Shown: positions 13,058 to 22,200 of the stretch, piece after piece
Layout of the letters: each line of letters starts with the position of its first letter
Numbering within the stretch: position 1 is the first letter of the stretch
Source of the DNA: JAMXLO01 sp041487355
GTDB lineage: Bacteria; Pseudomonadota; Alphaproteobacteria; Acetobacterales; Acetobacteraceae
Direction: 5' to 3'
DNA length: 22,707 bases
Assembly (NCBI GenBank): GCA_041487355.1
Contig: JBGPND010000067.1
Coordinates: 1-22,707, forward strand
Position numbers and translations under genes: made by a program
Notes under the pieces: generated by a model
What the model saw: the letters and a program-made list of their open reading frames with translations, nothing else
What the model was told of the DNA's origin: nothing
Databases searched by the model: none

Positions 13058-14506
13058 CTACGCCTCGATCTTCACGTATTCGAAGTCGCCCGGCATGTTG
13101 TCGATGCCGATGCGGGGCGGCGCGATCCATGACGCGAAGGCACCAGGCGAATGCATCGGCCGCATCAGGCTTTCCACGAACCGATTGTCGTCGTTAGACG
13201 GCAACATGGTCCCCTTCCGCGCCTGCCATTGCTCTTCCGTCAGCAGGTTGCCATCGGTATCGGCATGGATCGCGGCGAACTCGCCGATGCGGCGGTTGAA
13301 CGCGACGTGCGGCAGGCTGAGACGGAACGGTATCCCGGCCCGTTCGATCACCCGGTTCCAGCGTGCCACGCCGGCATTGGCGTCCTCCACATAGTCGTCG
13401 CGCAGCCGCATGTTCAGCGCCGACAGCGCCGCAACGTCTTCCTTCACGATCGCCCCGTCGCGCAGCCGCAGCACCGGATAGATCGCGTTGCTCAGCACAT
13501 GGTCGTCCGTCAGCTTGTCCTCGCGATACCGGCCCTTCAGGCCCCCATTGAACGCGTTGGCGGCGTTGGTGCTGATCTCGTTGCCGAACAGATCGAGCGT
13601 CAGCGAGAAATGCAGATTGGCCTTCTTCTGCAACGTCGGCAGATCGATCACGCCGAGCGCGCGCACCCGCTCGATGTCGGTAGGATCCTCGATGCCGGCC
13701 TGCCGCAGCGCCTGGCAGGTGCGCTGCACGATGCGCTGCACGCCGGTCTCGCCGACGAACATATGGTGCGCCTCCTCGGTCAGCATGAACCGGCAGGTGC
13801 GCGACAGCGGATCGAATCCGGATTGCGCCAGCGCGGCAAGCTGCATCTTGCCGTCGCGATCGGTGAAGAAGGTGAACATGAAGAACGACAGCCAGTCCGG
13901 TGTGGCTTCGTTGAACGCACCCAGCATGCGCGGGCTGTCCTGATCGCCGGAGCGGCGGCGCAGCAGCTCCTCCGCCTCCTCGCGCCCGTCGCGGCCGAAG
14001 TATTTCTGCAGCAGATAGACCATCGCCCAGAGATGCCGACCCTCCTCGACATTCACCTGAAACAGGTTGCGCATGTCGTAGAGCGACGGCGCGGTGCTCC
14101 CCAGATGCCGCTGCTGCTCCACGGACGCCGGCTCGGTGTCACCCTGGATCACCAGCAGGCGCCGCAGCATGGCGCGGCACTCGCCGGGAACCTCCTGCCA
14201 GGCCGGCTCACCCTTGTGCGCACCGAACGGGATCTTCCGCCCCTCCACCGCCGGAGCGAGCAGCACGCCCCAGCGATATTCCGGCATGCGCACATAGCCG
14301 AACTTCGCCCAGCCTTCCGAGCCTACGCCGACCGCGGTACGGAGATAGACCAGGCTGTCCTGGAATCCTTCCGGACCCATCTCCTGCCACCAGTTGATGT
14401 AGCCCGGATGCCAGGTTTCCAGCGCCTTGCGTACGCGCAAATCGTCGTTCAGGCCGACATTGTTCGGGATCAGCCCATCATAGTCGACCGCTGTTCCGTC
14501 AGGCAT
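13058..14506 (-). CDS. boxB: Benzoyl-CoA 2,3-epoxidase, oxygenase component BoxB
   Basis: 482 residues, close to the usual BoxB length. BoxB is the di-iron oxygenase that epoxidises benzoyl-CoA using O2 and electrons from the reductase BoxA. Ferritin-like iron ligands can be read: QGDTEPASVEQ (Glu125), NVEEGRHLW (Glu155, His158), FTFFTDRDGK (Asp216) and LTEEAHHMFVGE (Glu245, His248). N-terminal IPNNVGL and WHPGYINWWQEMGPEGF are characteristic of BoxB. ATG 14506 follows ACAGGAGA. It is the last gene of the minus-strand box operon, 13 nt after boxC. No boxA is present in the window, so reductase must come from elsewhere. Confidence 0.93.
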   Translation of the reverse strand: MPDGTAVDYDGLIPNNVGLNDDLRVRKALETWHPGYINWWQEMGPEGFQDSLVYLRTAVGVGSEGWAKFGYVRMPEYRWGVLLAPAVEGRKIPFGAHKGEPAWQEVPGECRAMLRRLLVIQGDTEPASVEQQRHLGSTAPSLYDMRNLFQVNVEEGRHLWAMVYLLQKYFGRDGREEAEELLRRRSGDQDSPRMLGAFNEATPDWLSFFMFTFFTDRDGKMQLAALAQSGFDPLSRTCRFMLTEEAHHMFVGETGVQRIVQRTCQALRQAGIEDPTDIERVRALGVIDLPTLQKKANLHFSLTLDLFGNEISTNAANAFNGGLKGRYREDKLTDDHVLSNAIYPVLRLRDGAIVKEDVAALSALNMRLRDDYVEDANAGVARWNRVIERAGIPFRLSLPHVAFNRRIGEFAAIHADTDGNLLTEEQWQARKGTMLPSNDDNRFVESLMRPMHSPGAFASWIAPPRIGIDNMPGDFEYVKIEA

Positions 14507-14519
14507 TGTCGGTCTCCTG

Positions 14520-16175
14520 TCAGACCCGTTGCGGATCGAAGTTCGGCCGCCGGCCGCTGCCGTAGCGTTTCAGCGAACCCTCCTCGCCCACCGCATTCGG
14601 TCGCTGGAAGATCCAGTTCTGCCACGCGGTCAGGCGCCCGAAGATGCGCGTCTCCATCGTCTCGGGTCCGGCGAAACGCAGATTGGCCTCCATCGCGGTC
14701 AGCGCGTCGGGCGAGAACGACGCGCGCTCCTCCAGCAGCAGCCGCACCTCGTCGTCCCAGTCCGTGTCGTCATAGGCGAAGGTGACCAGACCAAGCGCTT
14801 CGGCATCCTCCGCGTGCAGCGTCTCGCCCGTGCGCTGGCGTGCATGGGCGAAGCTGTCAGGCTCGCCGAGGAACCGTGTTGTCAGACGTGTCAGGCCGTT
14901 GCCCATCGGATACGCACCGAAATTCAGCACCGACAGATGCAGACTGGCCGGGCCACGGTTGTCGCCGCTGCGCGCTCCGGAAAACATCACCGACCGGTCG
15001 GCGGCGAACAGCAACTCGGCGAGCGTGCCGGCAAAGCAGCTTCCCGGCTCGATCAGCGCGATCAGGCTGCGCGACGTCATGTCGATGCGCTTGAACACAC
15101 GCTTCAGGTAAAGCCGGATTTCGCGCACCAGCCAGTCATCCTTGTGCGCTTCCAGCAGTTCGTCGGCGGCCAGCACCGTCGCCGGATCGCCCTCCGAACG
15201 CAGTACGATCACGCCCAGCGTCGGCTCATTCAGCCGCAGATGCAGGACCGCGTCGTCCAGTTCCCGCGCCAGGGCAAGCGGCCAGAACTGTGCGCCGGCT
15301 GCGTGGATGCCCGCAACATCGCGCGGCAGCTCCGTATCGGGCCCAAGCACGGTGATGGTCGCCCGTCGCTGTGCGCGACCGAACGCCACGCGCACATGCG
15401 AGTAGACAACAGCATCGTCGCCAAAACTGCGTTGCAGCGGCGTCAGCACTATGCCCTTCGCATCCGCCGGCCGGTCCGACAACACGGCGAGCGCCTGCGC
15501 GCGCTCGCGCAGTTTCGCCTCCCACGCCGAGGGCGGCACCACCTCGTCGACCAGCCGCCACTCCACCGCACGGCGCCCGCGCACGCCTTCCTCGGTGGAG
15601 CAGAACACATCCGCACGGTCGCGCCGGACCATGCGCTTGTCGGTAAGCCGTGTCAGGCCGCCAGTGCCCGGCAACACGCCGAGCAATGGCATCTCCGGCA
15701 ACGCCACACCGGAGCGGCGGTCGTCGATCAGCATGATGTGTTCGGCAGCCACCGCCAGCTCGTAGCCGCCGCCGGCGGCGCTGCCACTTACCGCCGCCAG
15801 ATAGCGCTGCCCGGAATTCGCGCTGGCATCCTCGATGGCCAGCCGTGTCTCATTGGTGAACTTGCAGAAGTTCACCTTATGGCCATGCGACGCCTTGCCA
15901 AGCATGCGGATGTTGGCGCCCGCACAGAACACACCTTCCTTGCCGGAACGCAGCACCACCGTGCGCACTTCCGGATGCTCGAACCGCAGGCGCTGCACCG
16001 CATCGGCCAGTTCGATATCGACGCCGAGGTCGTAGGAATTCAGCTTCAGCTCGCAACCTTCGAACAAGCTGCCGTCAGGATCGACGTCCATGGTGAGCGT
16101 CGCCACCGAACCGTCGAACGACAGTCGCCAATGGCGATAGCGGCTGGGATCCGTCTGGAAGTCGATACGCATCAT
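14520..16175 (-). CDS. boxC: 2,3-Epoxybenzoyl-CoA dihydrolase BoxC
   Basis: 551 residues, the right size for BoxC, a long crotonase-superfamily enzyme. It hydrolyses the BoxB epoxide, opening the ring to 3,4-dehydroadipyl-CoA semialdehyde plus formate. Family markers include NSYDLGVDIELADAVQRLRFEHPEV near residues 46-70, the oxyanion-hole segment FCAGANIRML (83-92), and GSAAGGGYELAVAAEHI (131-147). Next are PEMPLLGVLPGTGGLTRL and the C-terminal WQNWIFQRPNAVG. Start ATG 16175 overlaps the hydrolase stop (ATGATG, stop TGA inside); ATG 16172 is the alternative. GGAAG lies 7 nt upstream. The reading frame is complete. Confidence 0.94.
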   Translation of the reverse strand: MMRIDFQTDPSRYRHWRLSFDGSVATLTMDVDPDGSLFEGCELKLNSYDLGVDIELADAVQRLRFEHPEVRTVVLRSGKEGVFCAGANIRMLGKASHGHKVNFCKFTNETRLAIEDASANSGQRYLAAVSGSAAGGGYELAVAAEHIMLIDDRRSGVALPEMPLLGVLPGTGGLTRLTDKRMVRRDRADVFCSTEEGVRGRRAVEWRLVDEVVPPSAWEAKLRERAQALAVLSDRPADAKGIVLTPLQRSFGDDAVVYSHVRVAFGRAQRRATITVLGPDTELPRDVAGIHAAGAQFWPLALARELDDAVLHLRLNEPTLGVIVLRSEGDPATVLAADELLEAHKDDWLVREIRLYLKRVFKRIDMTSRSLIALIEPGSCFAGTLAELLFAADRSVMFSGARSGDNRGPASLHLSVLNFGAYPMGNGLTRLTTRFLGEPDSFAHARQRTGETLHAEDAEALGLVTFAYDDTDWDDEVRLLLEERASFSPDALTAMEANLRFAGPETMETRIFGRLTAWQNWIFQRPNAVGEEGSLKRYGSGRRPNFDPQRV

Positions 16176-17065
16176 ACCGCTGCTTCCATCAGAACGCTCC
16201 GAACGAACGGCATGATCGCTGCCAGCGTCGCCTGCTTCGCCTCCAGATGCGGCGTATGGCGGGCACCGGCGATCAGTCGCGTCTCCACCGGACACCAAGC
16301 CACACGTTCCAGCACGCGAAGCTGCTCCGCCGTGCCGTAGGGATCCTCCGCCCCCTGCAACGCCAGAACCGGCACCCGGATGCGCGCGACATAATCCGTG
16401 ATGTCGAACGCACGGAACCGCGGATCGAGCCAGGCGTCGTTCCAGCCGCGGAACGCCACCGCCACGTCGCGGTGATACCGCGACAGCCGTGAGCGCAGAT
16501 CGCCCTGCTCATAGCTGCCCTTGATGCCGGCGATACTGGCGATGTTGATCTCCTCGACGAAGAAGTGCGCGGCGATCAGCACCACCCCCAGCACATGCGC
16601 ATCCTGAACCGCTCCGGCATGGATCGCCGCGATCGACCCGCCATCGGAATGGCCGATCAGCACCGCGCGCCGCACGCCGGCCGTGTCCAGCACGCGCGGC
16701 AACACCGCCAACGCCTCGTCGTGCACGTAACTCATCGGTCGCGGCAGCGTCACGGGATCCGAACCGCCATAGCCGAAGCGCGAATAGGCGAACACGCCGC
16801 AGCCGGTCGCCGCGACCAGCGCCTCGGGAAAATCCCGCCACAGCGCGACGCAGCCCAGCCCCTCATGCAGCAGAACAAGCGTCGGTGTCTCGCCGGGGCC
16901 CGGCCCCCACCATGCGGTTTCCAGGCGTTTTCCGTCCAAGATGATCTCGCCGTGCCGCGCTGCCGTGTCCCCCTCGTCATGGCCGTCCCCGGACTTGATC
17001 CGGGGATTGACCCGGATCAAGTCCGGGGACGGCCATGACGACGAGGGCGAACGATCATCTCTCAT
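16172..17065 (-). CDS. Alpha/beta hydrolase of the box operon, with repeat-derived N-terminus
   Basis: 297 residues. Catalytic features are LLHEGLG (oxyanion, 65-71), nucleophile elbow GHSDGG (Ser140), Asp241 in QGAEDPYG, and His270 or His273 in GARHTPHLE. This is the type found in many box clusters; an esterase or thioesterase/lactonase role on a ring-cleavage or CoA-ester intermediate is plausible but unproven. ATG 17065 overlaps the ligase stop (ATGA) and the stop overlaps boxC, so translation is coupled at both ends. Residues 7-32 are encoded by an extragenic-type palindrome (16971-17047). The conserved domain begins at about residue 38, and no later ATG precedes it. Confidence 0.88.
   Translation of the reverse strand: MRDDRSPSSSWPSPDLIRVNPRIKSGDGHDEGDTAARHGEIILDGKRLETAWWGPGPGETPTLVLLHEGLGCVALWRDFPEALVAATGCGVFAYSRFGYGGSDPVTLPRPMSYVHDEALAVLPRVLDTAGVRRAVLIGHSDGGSIAAIHAGAVQDAHVLGVVLIAAHFFVEEINIASIAGIKGSYEQGDLRSRLSRYHRDVAVAFRGWNDAWLDPRFRAFDITDYVARIRVPVLALQGAEDPYGTAEQLRVLERVAWCPVETRLIAGARHTPHLEAKQATLAAIMPFVRSVLMEAAV
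16971..17047. repeat. REP-type palindrome lying inside the hydrolase coding sequence
   Basis: Thirty-base arms 16975-17004 and 17011-17040 are perfect inverse copies around a six-base centre. Flanking CCCT/AGGG extend the symmetry with one three-base slip. Each arm contains CCCCGGA-CTTGA-TCCGGGG, a sub-hairpin. Read on the minus strand in the hydrolase frame it gives the PDLIR...RIKSGDGHDE-type peptide typical of translated alphaproteobacterial extragenic repeats. It shares GTCATGGCCG with the hairpin at 7901. Confidence 0.85.
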
Positions 17066-18639
17066 GGCGCGTCACGCAGCCGGTACCGCTGGATCTTGCC
17101 GGTCGCGGTCTTCGGCAGGCCGTCCACGAACTCGATCCAGCGCGGGTATTTCCACACGCCGATCCGCTCCTTCACATGGGTCTTCAGCAGCTCCTTCACC
17201 GTTTCGGCATCCTGCTGCTTCGCCACCTCCTGCAGCACGACAAACGCCTTGGGCTTGGTCAGCCCGTCCCGGTCCTGTGCACCCACCACGGCCGACTCCA
17301 GCACCGCGGGATGCGAGACCAGCGCCTCCTCCACCTCGAATGGCGAGACCCAGACGCCGCTCACCTTCAGCATCTCGTCGGTGCGGCCACAGAAGCGGTA
17401 ATAGCCCTCGGCATCGCGGATATAGGTGTCGCCGGTATGCGTCCATTCGCCGCGGAAGGTGCGCCGCGTCTTGTCGCGCTGGTTCCAGTAGCCCTCGGCC
17501 GCCGACGGTCCGCGGGTCACCAGTTCGCCCGCCTCGCCGTTGGCCACACGACCGCCGTGCTCGTCCAGAATCACCGCCTCATAGCCGGGCACCGGCCTGC
17601 CCGAAGTTCCGTAGTGCACGTCGTCCGGACGGTTCGACACGAAGATGTGCAGCATCTCGGTGGAACCGATGCCATCCAGGATGTCCACACCCACCATGTC
17701 ATGCCAGCGCCGGCCGATATCCGCGGGCAGCGCCTCGCCGGCGGAGATGCAGCGGCGCAGCCGCTCCGACCCGGCACCAGGCCCGATCCGTGGATTGGCC
17801 AGCATCGACGCATACAGCGTCGGCACGCCGCCAAACATCGTCGGCTGGTGACGTTGCATCGTGTCCAGCACCGCATCCGGCGTCGGCCGGTCGGGCAGCA
17901 GCACGGCGGCGGCGCCGACCGACATCGGAAATGTCATGGTGTTGCCGAGGCCATAGGCATGGAAGGCCTTGGCCGCGGAAAACATCAGATCGTCTTCGCG
18001 GATCTGCAGCACCTGCGCGCCATAGGTGTCGGCCGTCGCGCGCAGGCTGCCATGGACATGCCGCACGCCCTTCGGCGCCCCGGTCGAACCGGACGAATAG
18101 AGCCAGAACGCCACTTCGTCCGCCGGCGTGACCGTAGTCGGCGCATCCGGATCGCCGCTCGCCAGAAAGTCGGCGAAGCCAACCTGGCGCGGATCGTCGA
18201 TCGGCGCCGGCGTCGTGCCATCCGGCTGCGCGACGATGATCCGGCGGAGATCCGCAACGCTGTGCAGCACGGGAAGCAGCGCACCGGCGAGCGACGCCGA
18301 GATCACCAGCGCATCGGCGCGACTGTCGGCCAGGATGTAGCCCACCACGTCATGCGTCAGCAGCGTGTTGATCGGCACCGGGACGACACCGGCGCGGATG
18401 GCGCCCCAGAAGGCGATCGGGAAATCGAGCGTATCGAGCAGCAACAGGGCAATACGCCGCTCGCGCGCCACGCCGGCGGAACGCAGCGCCCCGGCGAACC
18501 GGCGGGTCGCTGCCGCCAGGTCACCATAGCTGAGGCACCGCCAGGGATCGCGGAATGCTGTTGCCGCGCTGCGCCCCTCGCGCTCGTGGCGGTCGACGAA
18601 ATAGTCGACCGCGTTGCCGTTGCCTCCGCTACCGGACAT
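17062..18639 (-). CDS. Benzoate-CoA ligase family enzyme
   Basis: Adenylate-forming CoA ligase of about 525 residues that activates benzoate (or a close aromatic acid) to its CoA ester with ATP. Features: NAVDYFVDRH at the N-terminus, P-loop YSSGSTGAPKG (about 181-191), KAFHAYGLGN, YGTSGRPVPGYE, the GRTDEMLKVSG hinge and WVSPFEVEEAL, and the catalytic Lys region PKTATGKIQRYRLR at the end. The FHAYGLGN and PNRxxDxxHYGTSG pattern fits the BadA/BclA benzoate-CoA ligase group. I start at ATG 18639 because AAGAAGGG lies 6 nt upstream; ATG 18663 or 18660 would add eight or seven residues. The stop overlaps the hydrolase start. Exact aromatic substrate range is not readable. Confidence 0.9.
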   Translation of the reverse strand: MSGSGGNGNAVDYFVDRHEREGRSAATAFRDPWRCLSYGDLAAATRRFAGALRSAGVARERRIALLLLDTLDFPIAFWGAIRAGVVPVPINTLLTHDVVGYILADSRADALVISASLAGALLPVLHSVADLRRIIVAQPDGTTPAPIDDPRQVGFADFLASGDPDAPTTVTPADEVAFWLYSSGSTGAPKGVRHVHGSLRATADTYGAQVLQIREDDLMFSAAKAFHAYGLGNTMTFPMSVGAAAVLLPDRPTPDAVLDTMQRHQPTMFGGVPTLYASMLANPRIGPGAGSERLRRCISAGEALPADIGRRWHDMVGVDILDGIGSTEMLHIFVSNRPDDVHYGTSGRPVPGYEAVILDEHGGRVANGEAGELVTRGPSAAEGYWNQRDKTRRTFRGEWTHTGDTYIRDAEGYYRFCGRTDEMLKVSGVWVSPFEVEEALVSHPAVLESAVVGAQDRDGLTKPKAFVVLQEVAKQQDAETVKELLKTHVKERIGVWKYPRWIEFVDGLPKTATGKIQRYRLRDAP

Positions 18640-18695
18640 CTGCCGCCCTTCTTGTGGCATCATACGTCACCTGCCCGCGGGACCGGTATGAAGGG

Positions 18696-19127
18696 TCATG
18701 TCCCCTCCCCGCGCAACAGGACAGCGATGGCAACCGGCACGGGCACCGCCGCCAGACCTTCGCCATTGTCGGCGGCCATGGCCCAGATCCGCGTCTGCTC
18801 GCCGTTGGCGACCAGCACGCCGTCCTTCAGGAATCTGTGGCGCACGACGAAGGCCTTCCCCGTGCTGCCGATCAGCGGGGTGGCGATGCGGTGTTCCAGC
18901 GTATCGCCGAAGCGCGCCGGAGCGCGGAACGAGCAGGACACCGCCACCAGAGGGGAGCCACGGAAGCGCGGTTCGGCTGCCTGGAGTGCTGCGAAGTCGA
19001 CACCGCGGGCGCGCGCCAGCTCGGTGAAGCCTTCATCCATCCAGCGGACGAAATGGGCGTGGAAGACGATGCGCGCGGGATCGCAATCGCTCCAGTGCAC
19101 CAGAATGTGACGCACGAAATCGCTCAT
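18696..19127 (-). CDS. 4-hydroxybenzoyl-CoA thioesterase-type acyl-CoA thioesterase
   Basis: 143-residue hot-dog protein. The segment HWSDCDPARIVFHAHFVRWMDE near residues 11-32 matches the Pseudomonas-type 4-hydroxybenzoyl-CoA thioesterase signature GDCDPAGIV; the second Asp (Asp16) is the catalytic carboxylate position. It is first in the box operon, 33-57 nt before the ligase. It probably hydrolyses benzoyl-CoA or non-metabolisable aryl-CoAs to spare CoA, a role proposed for thioesterases in box clusters. The Shine-Dalgarno is weak (GGGGGAT about 10 nt upstream of ATG 19127). Confidence 0.88.
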   Translation of the reverse strand: MSDFVRHILVHWSDCDPARIVFHAHFVRWMDEGFTELARARGVDFAALQAAEPRFRGSPLVAVSCSFRAPARFGDTLEHRIATPLIGSTGKAFVVRHRFLKDGVLVANGEQTRIWAMAADNGEGLAAVPVPVAIAVLLRGEGT

Positions 19128-19245
19128 CGCCCAATGATCCCCCGCATGGCCGCTGGTGACCGTGCGGCGTGCGGGAGTTGTCGGCCATCAGGCCGTCATC
19201 GGGCAAGGGCTGCCTCACGCCGGCCGGACAGCCGGCGCGCCGCGA
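19128..19245 (-). promoter_or_regulatory. Gap upstream of the box operon with a short GC hairpin
   Basis: These 118 bases separate the end of the large repeat protein from the thioesterase start, both on the minus strand, so any box promoter close to the first gene must lie here or inside the upstream gene. CGCCGGC (19218-19224) pairs with GCCGGCG (19231-19237) around a six-base loop, a possible terminator for the upstream gene though without a T-run. I see no convincing -35/-10 pair and no regulator-binding palindrome. Confidence 0.3.
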
Positions 19246-22200
19246 TCAGGAGACCAGATGGCCTCCCGTGTTCCCGACGTAGCCGATCAGTTGCAGGCTG
19301 CCGATCGCGTCGCTGACATGCATCGGACGCGTGCCACTGGTATCGTAGTTGATCGTCTGCACCGGTGTCGCGTTGTTGAGGAAGTCCTGCTGGCTCGCGA
19401 ACACCTCGGCGAACATCATCGACCCGGATGTCGTCGCGAAGTGGTTGCTGGGCGACGCCATCGGCGTGTTGGTCAGCGGGTTGATCGTTGCATCGGCGAA
19501 GATGTGCTGCCCGGCCTGGACGTTGCCCTCGAAGTAGATCTGCGCGCCCGCGGCATTCGGATTGCTGTTGTTCGACATCACGATGAACGCCATCGAGTTG
19601 CCGTTGTGTCCGGAAACGGCAGCCATGCCGGTCTGGATCCCCTGGACCGACACCGTATCGCCGGGGTTGTAGGTGAACTCCAGCTTCGCGACCGTGGCGC
19701 CATACAGCGTCGGCAGGTTGCCCGTCGGCGCCGTGCCATCCTGCGAGATCTTGCTGCTTGAGGTGAGGACCTGCACCTCCTTGGTGTCGGTCGCGCTGAC
19801 CGTCGTGCCGCCGGCGGTTGCCCCCGACGCGGTGACAGTGTCTGCGGCCGAAGTGTCGCCGAGCGGGCTGCAGGCGATGGTCGTCGTCCCGCAGGATTGT
19901 CCGTTGTTGCCCCAGCCGCTGTACCAGTTGCCCCAGGTATTCTGGTTCTCGGCTGAACCGGCGCTGTCGTTGCTGAACCCGTAGCCACTGCCGCCGTAGC
20001 CGTAGCCCCCGCCCCAGCCGCCCCAGCCGGAACCATAGCTGCCGGTGCCGTAGCCACCCTGGTTGTCGCAGACCTTCACGCCGATCTGGTTGTAGTCGTC
20101 CAAACCGTTGAAGCCGCCCTGCTGGAAGCTGTTGTACTCGGCGATCGAGCCCTGCCACGACAGGTTGGACGCGCCGCAGTTGTTGGCGCTGCTGTCGATG
20201 CTCCAGGTCACCGTCGCATGCGACAGATCGCAACCGCTCGGCACCTGCAGCGGCAGCCCGGTCAGATAGACCTTGCCCGGATTCTGGCTGCTCGGCAGGG
20301 TGGTGATCCAGCAGTTCTGGCCGGCGTCGTAGACGGTGGTCGCCTGCCTGCAACTGCTCGAGAAGGTGACGTAGGCGTCCGCGCATTGCTGAACGATCGG
20401 CGAGCCCACGCCGGACCCACTGATGGTGCACTGCACGCCCTTGAACACATAGGTCGTGCCGTCCTTCGTCGAGGTCGGCGTGAAGCACGTGCTGAGCCAT
20501 GCCGTGCTGCCGCTCGGAAGGGAGCAGCCGCTGAGGGTCTTGCAGGTCGAGCTCGACTGGGACGCATAGCTGCCGGACTCGGTCATCGACGCGGTGTATT
20601 TCCACGACTCGCCCGTATCCAGCAGCCCGTTGTGGTTCGCGTCGCCGACATTGTAGCCGCCGGATGTGACGCCGGTTGCGGTGACGTTGTCGGGGTGCGA
20701 CGCCGTGCCGTGATTGTCCACCACGCTGATGCTGGACAGCGGCGCGGTGCCGGTGTTGGTCACGTAGTAGCTGTAGGTCACCTTCTGGCATGAGGCGACA
20801 ACCACGTCGCCTGGCACCTTCAGCACCGAGATGTGCGCGTTTTCCAGCAGCCCGGTGTCGATCGTGTTGTCAGTCTGGCCGGCGGTCAGCGTGATCGGGC
20901 TGCTGACGCCGCTGCTGCCGGGATTCGAGTCCGTCGCGGTGTTGCTTCCTTGCAGCGACGGGCTGAACGTGTCGCCGCTCGGGGCGATGAACTTCACCTC
21001 GTACTGACCAGCCGAAAGGCCGCCGAACGAGTAGTGACCGCTGGAGTCGGTGGTTGTCGTGGCCAGCGTCGTGTCGTCGCCCGTGCCGAACTTGCCGTCG
21101 GTGCCGGCGCCGAGCAGCTTTACCGTCACGCCGGAAGCGCCGTGCTCCTTGCTGTCCTGGATGCCGTTGGCGTTGGTATCCAACCAGACATAGTCGCCGA
21201 TCGAGGCGGCCTTGGTGAGGCCCGCGTCGATCGTGCTGTCGTACTGGTCATCCACCAGCGTGATCGGCGCTGTGAGGCCACTCGCGTTGGCGTTGGAGTC
21301 CATCGCGGTGTTGCCGCCCTGCAGCGACGGGCCGAACAGATAGCCCGACGGCGCGATAAACTGCATCTCGTACTGGCCGGGCATCAGGCTGTTGAACAGG
21401 TAGTGCCCATTGGCGTCGGTGGTGGTGGTCGCGAGCAGGATATCGTCCGAGGTGCCGAACTTGCTGTCGGTCCCGGCTCCCATCAGCTTCACGGTTACGC
21501 CGGCGATGCCGCTCTCGCCGTTGTCCTGGATGCCGTTGGCATTGGCGTCCAACCAGACGTAGTCGCCGATCTGCGAATCGCCCGGACAGCCGCCGGTACC
21601 GGCAACGCCCTTGATCCCCTCGGCGCCACTGTTCGCCGCATTGTCGATGATCGTGCCGCCGTTGTCGCCGAACACGTCGACGCGCAGGTCGATCGGCGAG
21701 AGCACGGTCACCGCGCCGAGCTGGCTGCCGGTTCCACCCACTGAATTGAGCGGGCCAGAGTATGTGAAGTCTGCCGCGGCATGCAGCGCGGTCGGGAAGC
21801 TGATGCCGTTGACCTGGCCTTTGGCGATCCCCGAGATGCTGCTGGGGAACCCATCGGCCGAGGTCGTATTGAAGTCGCTGGCCGAGAAGCTGACCGTCTG
21901 ACCATCGAAGGTGAGCTGGATGCTCTGCGATCCAAGCGCCTTGATATTGCTCAACGTGGCACTGAGGACAAGCAACACGCTGTCGGCATGGCCGGCGTCC
22001 GGGCCGGTGTAGAGTTCCGATGCGGTTCCGCTGTTCACCGTAAGGGGGCCATCGGTGAACGTCGCGGCGGCGGCCGGACCGTAGTCGGCACCGCACCCGT
22101 TCATGCCCTGCAGGGCGCAGGTGTTGAGCGGCGCAACCTGGTAGAGCCCGGCATCGATCGTGTTGTTGGTCGAGCCCGCCGTGATGGTGACCGGTGCGGT

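Noticed and set aside
14529..16340. A 603-codon open frame on the plus strand
   Set aside because: It is antisense to boxC, which has clear family motifs. Long antisense frames are expected in GC-rich coding DNA, and the translation is Arg/His/Gln-rich without domains.
17035..19110. A 691-codon open frame on the plus strand
   Set aside because: It lies opposite the ligase and thioesterase genes; its translation is Arg/His-rich with no recognisable motif, so it is a shadow frame.
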